This document shows positions 19,930 through 27,966 of a DNA stretch of 37,147 nucleotides, one piece after another. Where the stretch lies: the NCBI GenBank assembly GCA_032718475.1, contig JAUCBJ010002148.1, positions 1-37,147 on the forward strand. Direction: 5' to 3'. The notes under the pieces are model-generated. The model ran no database searches, was not told where the DNA came from, and saw nothing but the letters and a program-made list of their open reading frames with translations. The position numbers were made by a program, and so were the translations under genes. The number at the start of each line of letters is the position of its first letter. The stretch's first letter is position 1. This stretch comes from Nemertoderma westbladi. Taxonomy: Eukaryota; Xenacoelomorpha; Nemertodermatida; Nemertodermatidae.

Positions 19930-20349
19930 GTTGGTAAGAAGAACAGTAGACCAAATCCTCACTGTTGCGAGATTCCAGCTCACACAGCTGCACAGTCACA
20001 GACTCAAGAAGGCCTACTATATCTTGTAGATGTTGAATAAATTCCAGAATTTGGAAGCTTACATATTCTGGCATTCATCGGTTCTGTTCATCATTCATAT
20101 CACACATCTTCGGGAAAAAATATGTTTTCTGGTTGTTGATGTCCTCTTTAAAACTTTGTATATCAAATGAAGCCATTCTGCCATTCCACTCCTGACAGCC
20201 TGAAGACTTATGGAAATTCGCCTGCCCTAGCTCTATCTGTCAATTGGAATACTGTACCATCATTCTTCCACAGATTGGAGCCCATTTCTAGACAAATGTT
20301 GCCGCAAAGGTTGACGTGGTTTATACAATATAGGTGGACTTGATTCTTT

Positions 20350-20860
20350 TGTTAATTATTCTATACGACTGGAGACTCTAAAGTTGGAACCACTACCTAC
20401 TGCAGTATACATCAATTAAAGTTCAATTTGATAATTTGCTTTACTTATATGTAAAGATCTAAACCTGATCCTCCATTGCAACAATGTGCAACATCCTCGC
20501 AGACTATTTTAATATCCCAACCAGACATCCAATGCAATCATGACCTGGCCATATATATAAAATTATGAAGCAAAGGCCACGCCCCGCCCATCTGCCCATG
20601 TTTGCATGTTCCATACATCACCTCTTCTCTATCAGGGTCATTAACATATGGAACATGCTGGACCTGGAACACAGTAGAAACATCATCACTAATCGCTATT
20701 CTTTTAAACAGTCTTTAGACTCTGCTTTCTTATCAAGACATCTGAAATGTTTTAGAAATCTAAGTGACTGTTTGTTTATACTATACATACATACATCCTT
20801 TTAAATTGACCTTATGACTGTATGAGGAACCAGAATAATTTATAACTTGGTCAAAAAGTA
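20350..20860 (+). mobile_element. CR1/Jockey-like LINE, 3' portion (remnant)
   Basis: Reading across frames, about 20365-20460 recalls the conserved RLETLKLEPL... segment of CR1/Jockey C-termini. The open frame 20565-20804 contains HHLFSIRVINIWNMLD followed by FKQSLDSAFL, the usual 'FFS.RVIN.WN.LP ... FK..LD' ending of these LINEs. It fits as the continuation of the RT remnant that stops near 16555, with LINE copy D and a MITE-like element inserted between. The stretch from 19930 to 20350 shows nothing recognisable. Confidence 0.7.
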
Positions 20861-21030
20861 TAACCTTTTTCACTAACCTATTCTCGAGGCTTTATCTCAT
20901 CTCTGGAGTACACCTTGCAGACACTGAAGTTGCATTGCAATAGTGTGTAGGGATGGATTTTGCTCAAATTTCGATTAAAAATTTTGATGAACACATTAAA
21001 TGAAATTTTAGAAATTCCACCAAAAATATT

Positions 21031-21291
21031 TTGGCACTTGTGTCAAATCAAATAGGTGACCCTCCTAATCTGCTAATCCTGAAATCACCAGCTAATCCTG
21101 AAATTTAGTGCAGGTGATATCAATATTCCTAACTCTTGTTTATTGTTTTTTGGTTACTTTCAACTCACCTCTGTAACCTGCTCCTTTGCTAACCCTGTAA
21201 CCGGGCACTAGTGAAAGTAACTTTAGTTTAGCTGATTTCAGGATTAGCAGATTAGGAGCTAGGGGGGTCCCCTATTTGACACAAGTGCTAA
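21031..21291. mobile_element. ~260-bp MITE with long terminal inverted repeats
   Basis: The ends form inverted repeats of about 57-59 bp: TTGGCACTTGTGTCAAAT at 21031 against its near-complement ending at 21291. The inner part is a perfect 26-bp pair (21062-21087 and 21233-21258). A further nested pair is GTTACTTTCA (about 21143) and TGAAAGTAAC (about 21211). The core carries GTAACCTGCTCCTTT at 21173-21187. It is non-coding; the target-site duplication is not clear. Confidence 0.82.
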
Positions 21292-21312
21292 TGTTTCATT
21301 TTACTTTTTTTA

Positions 21313-21511
21313 CCGGGAGAAAAAGTAAAATCAATGCAAAATTATGGCTCTATGGTACATTATTATGTGGCAATATTATTACAGGTTGCTGTGTTGCCGA
21401 CTTTGCAAAAGCTGTGCCCAACAAAAAGAAAGTTACAATATTCAGATATTATGGGGACAACTTTTTCCCTACCAGTAGGAAGAAAAAGTAGGCCTACTAC
21501 TTTTTCTCCCG
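21313..21511. mobile_element. ~200-bp foldback candidate next to the MITE
   Basis: Perfect 14-bp inverted repeats CGGGAGAAAAAGTA (21314-21327) and its complement (21498-21511) bound the segment. A small palindrome around AAAAGTAGGCCTACTACTTTTT lies at the right end. There is no coding capacity. It may be an independent element or part of a composite with the preceding MITE. Confidence 0.5.
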
Positions 21512-22080
21512 ATTTTAGGGCATATTCAAGCAAAAAAGCAACAATATAAAAATATAAGTTCTTTAAGCTCTGTACTTCGTTTTATATGTCTACCATCTGA
21601 TCATAACATAACATCTGATCATTTCGAACACTTTAACCAATGGGAAGTGATGATTGTGGAAAGTGAAGCCCTATATATACTGATATATCCCAGCTGACAA
21701 TATTTTACTGCAGAAAGATCTATGTAAAGTTTTAACCGTTATGACGTAATAAAGTAAAATCCAATAATCCTATTGGACAATATTTTACTGCAGAAAGCTC
21801 TATATTTTATAGTATTTTATATATATTTTTTTTATATATTTTTATATAGTATATATATTTTATAGTAATATTTTAGTATATTTTATATACTGTAGGCTCA
21901 CTGAACAATTGCAATTTTTTAGTTAGGACCTTAATGACAGACAGTTAAAGCTACGATATCGAGTCCAGTGTCAGGCTGGTACTTTCAGGCTTTGTATAAC
22001 TCAGTACTAAACATCTAAATAGCGCTAGTACTAAATATTTGGCACGGAACTTTAGTTAGTTCATGAATACCAGCCCTGTT
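21512..22080. other. AT-rich stretch without genes
   Basis: It contains TATATTTTATAGTA-type low-complexity sequence around 21805-21885 and a locally repeated phrase (GACAATATTTTACTGCAGAAAG at about 21696 and 21776). No gene or RNA was recognised. Confidence 0.55.
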
Positions 22081-22250
22081 GAGTTGTTGCGTAGCGGGAC
22101 ATCAGCTAGTGTGGAGAGGTCACTCGCTTTGCTTCTAGCTGGAGGATCCCATGTTTGATCCCGTGCCGAGCCATTTACAATTACGTGGTGCACCAACCTA
22201 GGGATATAGGGACCAGGCTTGTCCTGGGGGAGTAAATAAAAAGGGTTAGA
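22081..22250 (+). mobile_element. tRNA-derived SINE-like sequence
   Basis: An A-box-like TAGTGTGGAGAGG (22107-22119) and a B-box-like TGTTTGATCCC (about 22152-22162) are spaced as in a tRNA gene and read as a decayed tRNA head. They are followed by an unrelated body of roughly 90 bp. It differs in sequence from the two SINE copies at 22.9 and 33.1 kb, so it would be a second family. A clean cloverleaf is not visible. Confidence 0.5.
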
Positions 22251-22924
22251 TGTTTACTGAGTGTTCAACCTTTGGGAGTTAGTGTGGCCGGTGGCGACCC
22301 CCCACCCCCCACCCCGAGTTAAAGGTAACAGCACTGACAGCAGGCCGCCGACAATGTACCCTATTGGTGTGATCCATTATTGCGTTTCAATGTCAAACTT
22401 TGTTGAAATTTATATACCGACGGTCAACAGAACATCCGTCACCCACCCACAAAAATTAGGTGAAGCTCTAACACAATATATTATTGCAGTTTCACTAAAG
22501 TAAAGTAAAGGTGATAATTATACAGACCTTAACAGAATAATAATGAATTACGCAGCATTTAAATACCTGGGTTATTATTTGCTACTAGGCACACTATAAT
22601 AACACACATGGCAAGCGTATATAATAAAAATGAGCACAAAAATACAATAAAATGTTTCGGAAGAAATGTTTTTTTTTCTACATAAGCTGGCTAATTCAAT
22701 ATAATAATACTAAACTAAATTCCATAAGAACTATTCACAATATCCAATATACAAGGGTCTATTACACCGTCTAAGTATAATGTTGGTGTGTTCAATGGTA
22801 GGCTTTAACATGTACTGCGCCTATAGTAACATTCCATAGTAACCATCACAACACAGATTTATTAGAGAATACCGATAAGTGACTCAAACGTTTATAAGTT
22901 TTGTCAATATGGAAAGAATGATAT
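22251..22924. other. Non-coding stretch
   Basis: No gene, RNA or repeat of note is seen apart from a short C-rich patch near 22300. Confidence 0.5.
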
Positions 22925-23115
22925 ATATAAGATATTATTGTTGTGTTGAGTGCAGCATAAAAAAAATCCAGTTTAACCTCTGGGTGGGATCGAACTGGTG
23001 ATCTCCATGTTGGAAGTCTGACAGCCGGTCCAACCATTCCAATATCAGATCACATGCAATAGGTGGACCTGGGAAAACAACCTGATGTGTTGTATTTCGG
23101 GAGTTGAGTTGGAAG
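22925..23115 (-). mobile_element. tRNA-derived SINE, copy 1
   Basis: On the minus strand, TCAGACTTCCAAC-NGGAG-TCACCAGTTCGATCCCACC includes a near-perfect Pol III B box (AGTTCGATCCC). The same arrangement occurs at 33095-33265 on the same strand, with similar flanking body (CCAGGTC upstream, a GC-CAACA-AA-like tail downstream). Sharing of the tRNA-like head plus body indicates a SINE family rather than a tRNA gene. Confidence 0.7.
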
Positions 23116-23915
23116 AAACGTTTCATATTCCTACCGAATTTATGCCTTTATCGTATTTTCTCAGATAGAAAGACACATTTTCATGCTTTCCATATTGTCG
23201 TAATCTTTCAACCTCTAGTTAGTTCAACATTATATTTTATTGAACAATAAGATTACCAAATTGGGCAACAAGCATAATGTAACTGGAATTTAATATAGTG
23301 TCGTAATTCAGTCACAAGATAAGAGTACAGGGTGTTTTTATTAAATAAATAAAATAGCCTCGAGCAGATTAGTAAAGCTTTATATCGCCCGTCAGCTATT
23401 TATTGACAAAAGTTCATATTTTACATATATTAGATCGTTTACCATTCCAGCTGTACAAACATACCGTAACTGCTGTGTAAGTAAAACTAATAAAAATATC
23501 GCAACTGAGACACTTTTTGAAAAGCTTGCAGGTAAAGATTGAAAGAGAACATAATAAATTCTGACTCACCCAGACTTCGGGCGGTTATCGTATTTCAATT
23601 TCTTTCAATCTAAATATAATTTGTTTGTTTGTCTGCATCACTGAATTAGGACACTATTATATTACAGGATCTATGGTGTTTGTTATACATCAAGGAAGTT
23701 GCTCCTTGTTCACATTGATAAACAAATAGAATATTACATGTTAATTAAAATGAGATACATTAAAACTCAGAACCAAAATGATATGTTTAATTTCGATTCC
23801 CATGGCAACAAATTAACGCTATATTTAATAATAGCAGTCATCACAAACAACATTAATATCTATCTGATAGTACAATTATTAAATTATAATTCACTATATT
23901 TGCAGGTAATGGTTA
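23116..23915. other. AT-rich 3' flank of the E-Syt gene
   Basis: No gene is recognised. The plus-strand frame 23699-23977 has biased, AT-driven composition (Ile, Asn, Tyr, Leu) and no family resemblance. Confidence 0.5.
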
Positions 23916-23921
23916 TTTATT
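23916..23921 (-). terminator. Candidate polyadenylation signal of the E-Syt gene
   Basis: AATAAA on the minus strand, about 135 nt downstream of the E-Syt stop codon at 24054-24056. Confidence 0.4.
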
Positions 23922-24053
23922 CATTCAGTATTATTTTTAGATCTGACCTGCCATATCCATTGGACGGTGGTTTTTGATAGTTATATATCTGTTAGTACAA
24001 ACTAAAACCAAAACTAATATTAATTTGCTAAAAATAAACGCGCAAACCGAAAG

Positions 24054-24275
24054 TTAATCGTCGTATTCCTCCAGGTTGTACCAGTTAGACAGTCCGGTAT
24101 TGAGGTCTATGGCGTCTAGAGATATGGTCACCTCGCCTACTTCATTTTTACCCAAACTAAACATCGACTGGTGATTCTTAACACACACGTTCAGACTCCT
24201 ACCGGGTAACTCCGGTTCCGTTACGTTAAAATCAAACGTTTCGTCCCAAGTTGGAGACAAACTGTTTTTCACAAC
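24054..24275 (-). CDS. ESYT2: Extended synaptotagmin, exon 8 of the visible set (end of C2C, stop)
   Basis: This is the terminal coding exon of 73 residues, starting after a TTACAG acceptor at 24277-24276. It encodes the second half of the C2C domain (SLSPTWDETFDFNV ... LNVCVKN ... VGEVTISLD ... NWYNLEEYDD) and ends in TAA. It matches the same part of vertebrate ESYT2/3 C2C (NPVFDQSFDF, LDVAVKN, WYDL). It is in phase 0 and joins exon 7 as KTQ|VVKN. Together the eight exons encode 458 C-terminal residues. ESYT1, 2 and 3 are not resolved; three C2 domains in this arrangement suggest ESYT2/3. Confidence 0.93.
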   Translation of the reverse strand, partial: VVKNSLSPTWDETFDFNVTEPELPGRSLNVCVKNHQSMFSLGKNEVGEVTISLDAIDLNTGLSNWYNLEEYDD

Positions 24276-24316
24276 CTGTAACATAATTTTAAATACGACT
24301 ACAATATAATAACGGC

Positions 24317-24551
24317 GGGGGGGGGGGGGGACTGGACGCAAACCCCGCCTTGGCGAATTAATATCCCGCCTCAATGTTAAATTCTCAATTTAGGGAAAGG
24401 AGCAGGTTACAGTGGCACGTTATTTTAACCAAAACAATAAACTAAACACAATAGAACAGGTTACAGTTTTATTTTTCAGTTTAATCAGCTGTTATTTACG
24501 TCGAATTTACCCTGGAGAGGGATTAATTTTTATAGCGTCCAGTTTCTCCCC
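24317..24551 (+). mobile_element. ~235-bp MITE, copy 1 (in E-Syt intron 7)
   Basis: It starts with a run of 14 G and ACTGGACGCAAA, and ends in TATAGCGTCCAGTTTCTCCCC, so the termini are inverted repeats around TGGACGC. A second copy, about 93% identical by eye, lies in opposite orientation at 27318-27556. It contains the reverse complement of GTAACCTGCTCCTTT at 24396-24410. It is non-coding. Confidence 0.85.
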
Positions 24552-24781
24552 ATATCTGACCCCGCAATGATGTTGGCCAATATAAGGAATATTTCTAGAA
24601 GCAACAATTTACTGGCTTTCCGACGGACGAAAATACTGGAGGAGATCTGGATTTTATTAACAAATGATAGAAATAGAGATAAAAGTCCGGCTTTACTAAT
24701 ATGATAACATTTTCTTTGCAATATGACTGAAATACCATAAACCATAACCAACTTCATACTGAATACAGTGAATCTGCGGAC

Positions 24782-24980
24782 CTGTGTTTTCCTTCGCCCC
24801 GACTTGCTTTTATCCGGCAGCAGATAGAGTCGACAGTAAGCGTCGATGGATTTATCGTCCTCGTCTACTGGGTGTAATCCTTCCGCCTTCCCGATACACA
24901 CTATAAGTTTACTCCGAGTAGATGTGTAGCGAATCGTTACCTGGATACGGCCCAGTTTACCCACAGTTTCTTGGCGAACA
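24782..24980 (-). CDS. ESYT2: Extended synaptotagmin, exon 7 (start of C2C)
   Basis: 199 nt with acceptor ...TTAAG (24982-24981) and donor CAG|GT (24781-24780). It encodes VRQETVGKLGRIQVTIRY followed by the first strands of C2C and YLLPDKSKSGRRKTQ. The Lys/Arg cluster KSKSGRRK corresponds to the basic patch by which E-Syt C2C binds PI(4,5)P2 at the plasma membrane. Another AG nearer the coding start (CCAAG, 24971-24970) was not chosen because it breaks the frame with exon 6. Confidence 0.9.
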
Positions 24981-25109
24981 CTTAATAAACAGATTGGTAA
25001 ACATTAAACATATTGGGATTAGTAAACATAAAAGATTGGCAAATATAAACGTATCAGTAAACTTAAATCGATTTGTAATGCTGTTTAATTGCAACGAAGT
25101 GTAACTTAC

Positions 25110-25357
25110 GTCTGTTTAAGTCGCCTTTGTTTCAACGTCGGTTGTGTAGAACCACCGACTATTTGGACTCCACTCTCGCCGTTATCGCTAAAGGTCGCCT
25201 GTTTGGCGGAGGCTCCTGTATCCACAGTGGCGATGGGGGACGCCTGGGGGGCTGTCTGGGGGACGGGGGAGGTAGGCGACGCCGGTTCCACGTCGTCCGA
25301 CGAATCCGAGTCGCTGCCGTAGTCATCCGCGCCTTCCACCAGTTCCTTCGTGAGAAT
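25110..25357 (-). CDS. ESYT2: Extended synaptotagmin, exon 6 (C2B-C2C linker)
   Basis: 248 nt between TTCCACAG (acceptor) and AC|GTAAGT (donor). It encodes ILTKELVEGADDYG, then an acidic Ser/Asp run and a Ser/Pro/Thr/Ala-rich stretch, ending LKQRRLKQ. This is the disordered linker before C2C and varies in all E-Syts. The phases (0 in, 2 out) match exons 5 and 7. Confidence 0.88.
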
Positions 25358-25667
25358 CTGTGGAATATTAACAAAAATAATCAATATATTTTGCGTTCAT
25401 TACAGGTGTTCGTTCGATAAAATTTTATTTCCCATCCATTACTTACTAGTATTGCACCAATCGCACAACACAGGTGTTCATCAAATCTATATAGGAACTA
25501 ACATCTCATGTAAATTACCACGAACATTTATTGTGGAGTGAAAGGGGCAATATCGATAGGTAGGGACGTCAAAGACATATTATAAAAAAAACTTAGAAAT
25601 AAGAATTGACACCATAATATTTGATTCATTAAATAAAGAGAGCAATGAAAAATAATTAGCTACTAAC

Positions 25668-25829
25668 CCTGAGTGACAACCGGAGAATAATAGAGGACTG
25701 CGGGCCGCTGTCTCGTAAAGCGAATGGCTGGTTTATTGTTAGATCCGGTGCGGTTAATAATCGACTCAGCTGGAAGTCCAGTTTACCTATCACTTGTTTA
25801 CTTTCTTTTTTCTGTTCGCTGTCGCAAAC
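25668..25829 (-). CDS. ESYT2: Extended synaptotagmin, exon 5 (end of C2B)
   Basis: 162 nt (54 codons, phase 0/0) with acceptor TTCCTTTAG and donor AGG|GTTAGT. It encodes VCDSEQKKESKQVIGKLDFQ followed by LSRLLTAPDLTINQPFALRDSG and a final ILRLSLR strand. It aligns with human ESYT2 C2B (SQLLTSEDMTVSQRFQLSNSGP). It was assigned because the translated sequence and splice sites fit exactly between exons 4 and 6; its only in-frame neighbours are intron. Confidence 0.92.
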
Positions 25830-25916
25830 CTAAAGGAAAATAAATAATATAAATAAATATGTTCGGTGAACATCAGTCATCAACTTGTAGATAATGGTTG
25901 TTGATAATGGTAGTTA

Positions 25917-26975
25917 ACACTATGGTTCTGATTAGTTAAGCCCCACTACTTACATTGACACTATGGTTCTGATTAGTTAAGCCCCACTACTTACATTGAC
26001 ACTTATGGTTCTGATTAGTTAAGCCCCACTACTTACATTAACACTATGGTTCTGATTAGTTAAGCCCCACTACTTACATTAACACTATGGTTCTGATTAG
26101 TTAAGCCCCACTACTTACATTGACACTATGGTTCTGATTAGTTAAGCCCCACTACTTACATTAACACTATGGTTCTGATTAGTTAAGCCCGACTACTTAC
26201 ATTAACACTATGGTTCTGATTAGTTAAGCCCCACTACTTACATTGACACTATGGTTCTGATTAGTTAAGCCCCACTACTTACATTGACACTTATGGTTCT
26301 GATTAGTTAAGCCCCACTACTTACATTAACACTATGGTTCTGATTAGTTAAGCCCCACTACTTACATTGACACTTATGGTTCTGATTAGTTAAGCCCCAC
26401 TACTTACATTAACACTATGGTTCTGATTAGTTAAGCCCCACTACTTACATTAACACTATGGTTCTGATTAGTTAAGCCCCAGTACTTACATTAACACTAT
26501 GGTTCTGATTAGTTAAGCCCCACTACTTACATTAACACTATGGTTCTGATTAGTTAAGCCCCACTACTTACATTAACACTATGGTTCTGATTAGTTAAGC
26601 CCCACTACTTACATTAACACTATGGTTCTGATTAGTTAAGCCCCACTACTTACATTAACACTATGGTTCTGATTAGTTAAGACCCACTACTTACATTAAC
26701 ACTATGGTTCTGATTAGTTAAGCCTCACTACTTACATTAACACTATGGTTCTGATTAGTTAAGCCCCAGTACTTACATTAACACTATGGTTCTGATTAGT
26801 TAAGCCCCAGTACTTACATTAACACTTATGGTTCTGATTCCCCACTACTTACATTAACACTATGGTTCTGATTAGTTAAGACCCACTACTTACATTGACA
26901 CTATGGTTCTGATTAGTTAAGCCCCACTACTTACATTGACACTATGGTTCTGATTAGTTAAGCCCCACTACTTAC
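25917..26975 (-). repeat. 41-bp minisatellite, 26 copies, derived from the exon-4 splice donor
   Basis: The unit, read on the minus strand, is 21 nt nearly identical to the end of E-Syt exon 4 (19 of 21 match) plus the first 20 nt of the intron (GTAAGTAGTGGGGCTTAACT). I count 26 copies, mostly 41 bp, a few 42 bp, and one with an internal deletion near 26840. Every copy retains GTAAGT, while neighbouring positions vary (for example CCCCAG, ACCCAC, CCTCAC, CCCGAC on the plus strand). It fills about 92% of intron 4 (25830-26975). Confidence 0.97.
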
Positions 26976-27140
26976 ATTGACACTAAGGCTCTGATTGCGT
27001 GGGTTCCCCACCAGGAAATTGAATCCCTGTTCCCAGACCGGGTCAGCTGAGTCCAACACAGGATCGGTTTGCTTGTCTGTATTCCCGACGCTGAGTTTAA
27101 CAAAAGGAGACGGAAACCCACCAGATTTACCGCGATGCAT
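26976..27140 (-). CDS. ESYT2: Extended synaptotagmin, exon 4 (core of C2B)
   Basis: 165 nt (55 codons, phase 0/0). The acceptor is TTTTTCCAG; the donor is AAT|GTAAGT at 26975. It encodes MHRGKSGGFPSPFVKLSVG, DPVWEQGFNFLVGNP and SLSVN, matching the C2B core of ESYT2 (PVVQMSVG, EPVWEENFTFFIHNP, LEVEV). Its last 21 nt plus the donor have been amplified into the adjacent minisatellite, so 26 further donors follow. Splicing at any downstream copy would add GTA AGT AGT GGG GCT TAA, an in-frame stop. Confidence 0.93.
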
Positions 27141-27317
27141 CTGGAAAAATAATTTATAATAATAAATCGGCTACAGTTGGACATCCATATAGGGAGCAAC
27201 CATGGTAAATGTAGACTATAATGACATGGACCATATTTAATGTTTTATTGTTTATATGTTTATATTTTATGTTTTTTAAACCGAACATGAAATAACGTTA
27301 CTAAAAGTCAGATAGTA

Positions 27318-27556
27318 GGGGGAAACTGGACGCAATAAAATTTCATCACTCTCCAGGGGAAATTGGACGCAAATAACAGCTGATTTCAATCAAAAATAAA
27401 ACTGTAACCTGTTCTATTGTGTTTAGTTTATTGTTTTGGTTAAAATAACGTTCCACTGTAACCTGCTCCTTTCCCAAAATTGAGAATTTAACATTGAGGC
27501 GGGATATTAATTCGCCAAGGCGGGTTTTGCGTCCAGTTTACCCCCCCCCCCCCCCC
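27318..27556 (-). mobile_element. ~239-bp MITE, copy 2 (in E-Syt intron 3), inverted relative to copy 1
   Basis: On the plus strand it runs from GGGGGAAACTGGACGCAA (27318-27335) to TTTTGCGTCCAGTTTA plus 16 C (27541-27556), giving imperfect terminal inverted repeats. It matches copy 1 in reverse complement with about 15 visible differences, mostly near one end. GTAACCTGCTCCTTT occurs at 27458-27472. Confidence 0.87.
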
Positions 27557-27966
27557 TCTGTCTCCTAAAAGTATGTGTTACAAAAAATGAAATATATGGT
27601 TCCTTTCTTCCTTTCATAACTATAATATGGTATTTTGTTGCAAACCAACCACCTACAGTAAAAGCAACAATACTGGCCGGGCAATGTGAAAAAACCGTAA
27701 GTCGAATTTTTCCAAAATTTACTTTTTCTGTATCTTCTCTGGTTCTCGAGATATTCAATGTAAAAAGGCCGTAAGTCACAACCTATTATTATATATGTAT
27801 GTATAGTAAAATATATAAGAAAAAGACCGCAACTACTTAAATATATGGAAAAAAACCGCAAGTCAACAACACTACTTACTGTTTTTTATGTTACTTGTTT
27901 TCTTTTTTTACTACTTACTGTTGTTTTTCATAGATAATAAGAAAAGCACATGGTTTTATTGAATTT
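27557..27966. other. Intron 3 spacer between MITE copy 2 and the satellite array
   Basis: AT-rich sequence with a thrice-repeated phrase of the type AAAAACCG(T/C)AAGTC (near 27690, 27766 and 27850). No gene is recognised. Confidence 0.45.

Noticed and set aside
23699-23977. 92-codon plus-strand frame
   Set aside because: AT-driven amino-acid composition, no family resemblance, and it lies in the 3' flank of E-Syt on the opposite strand.
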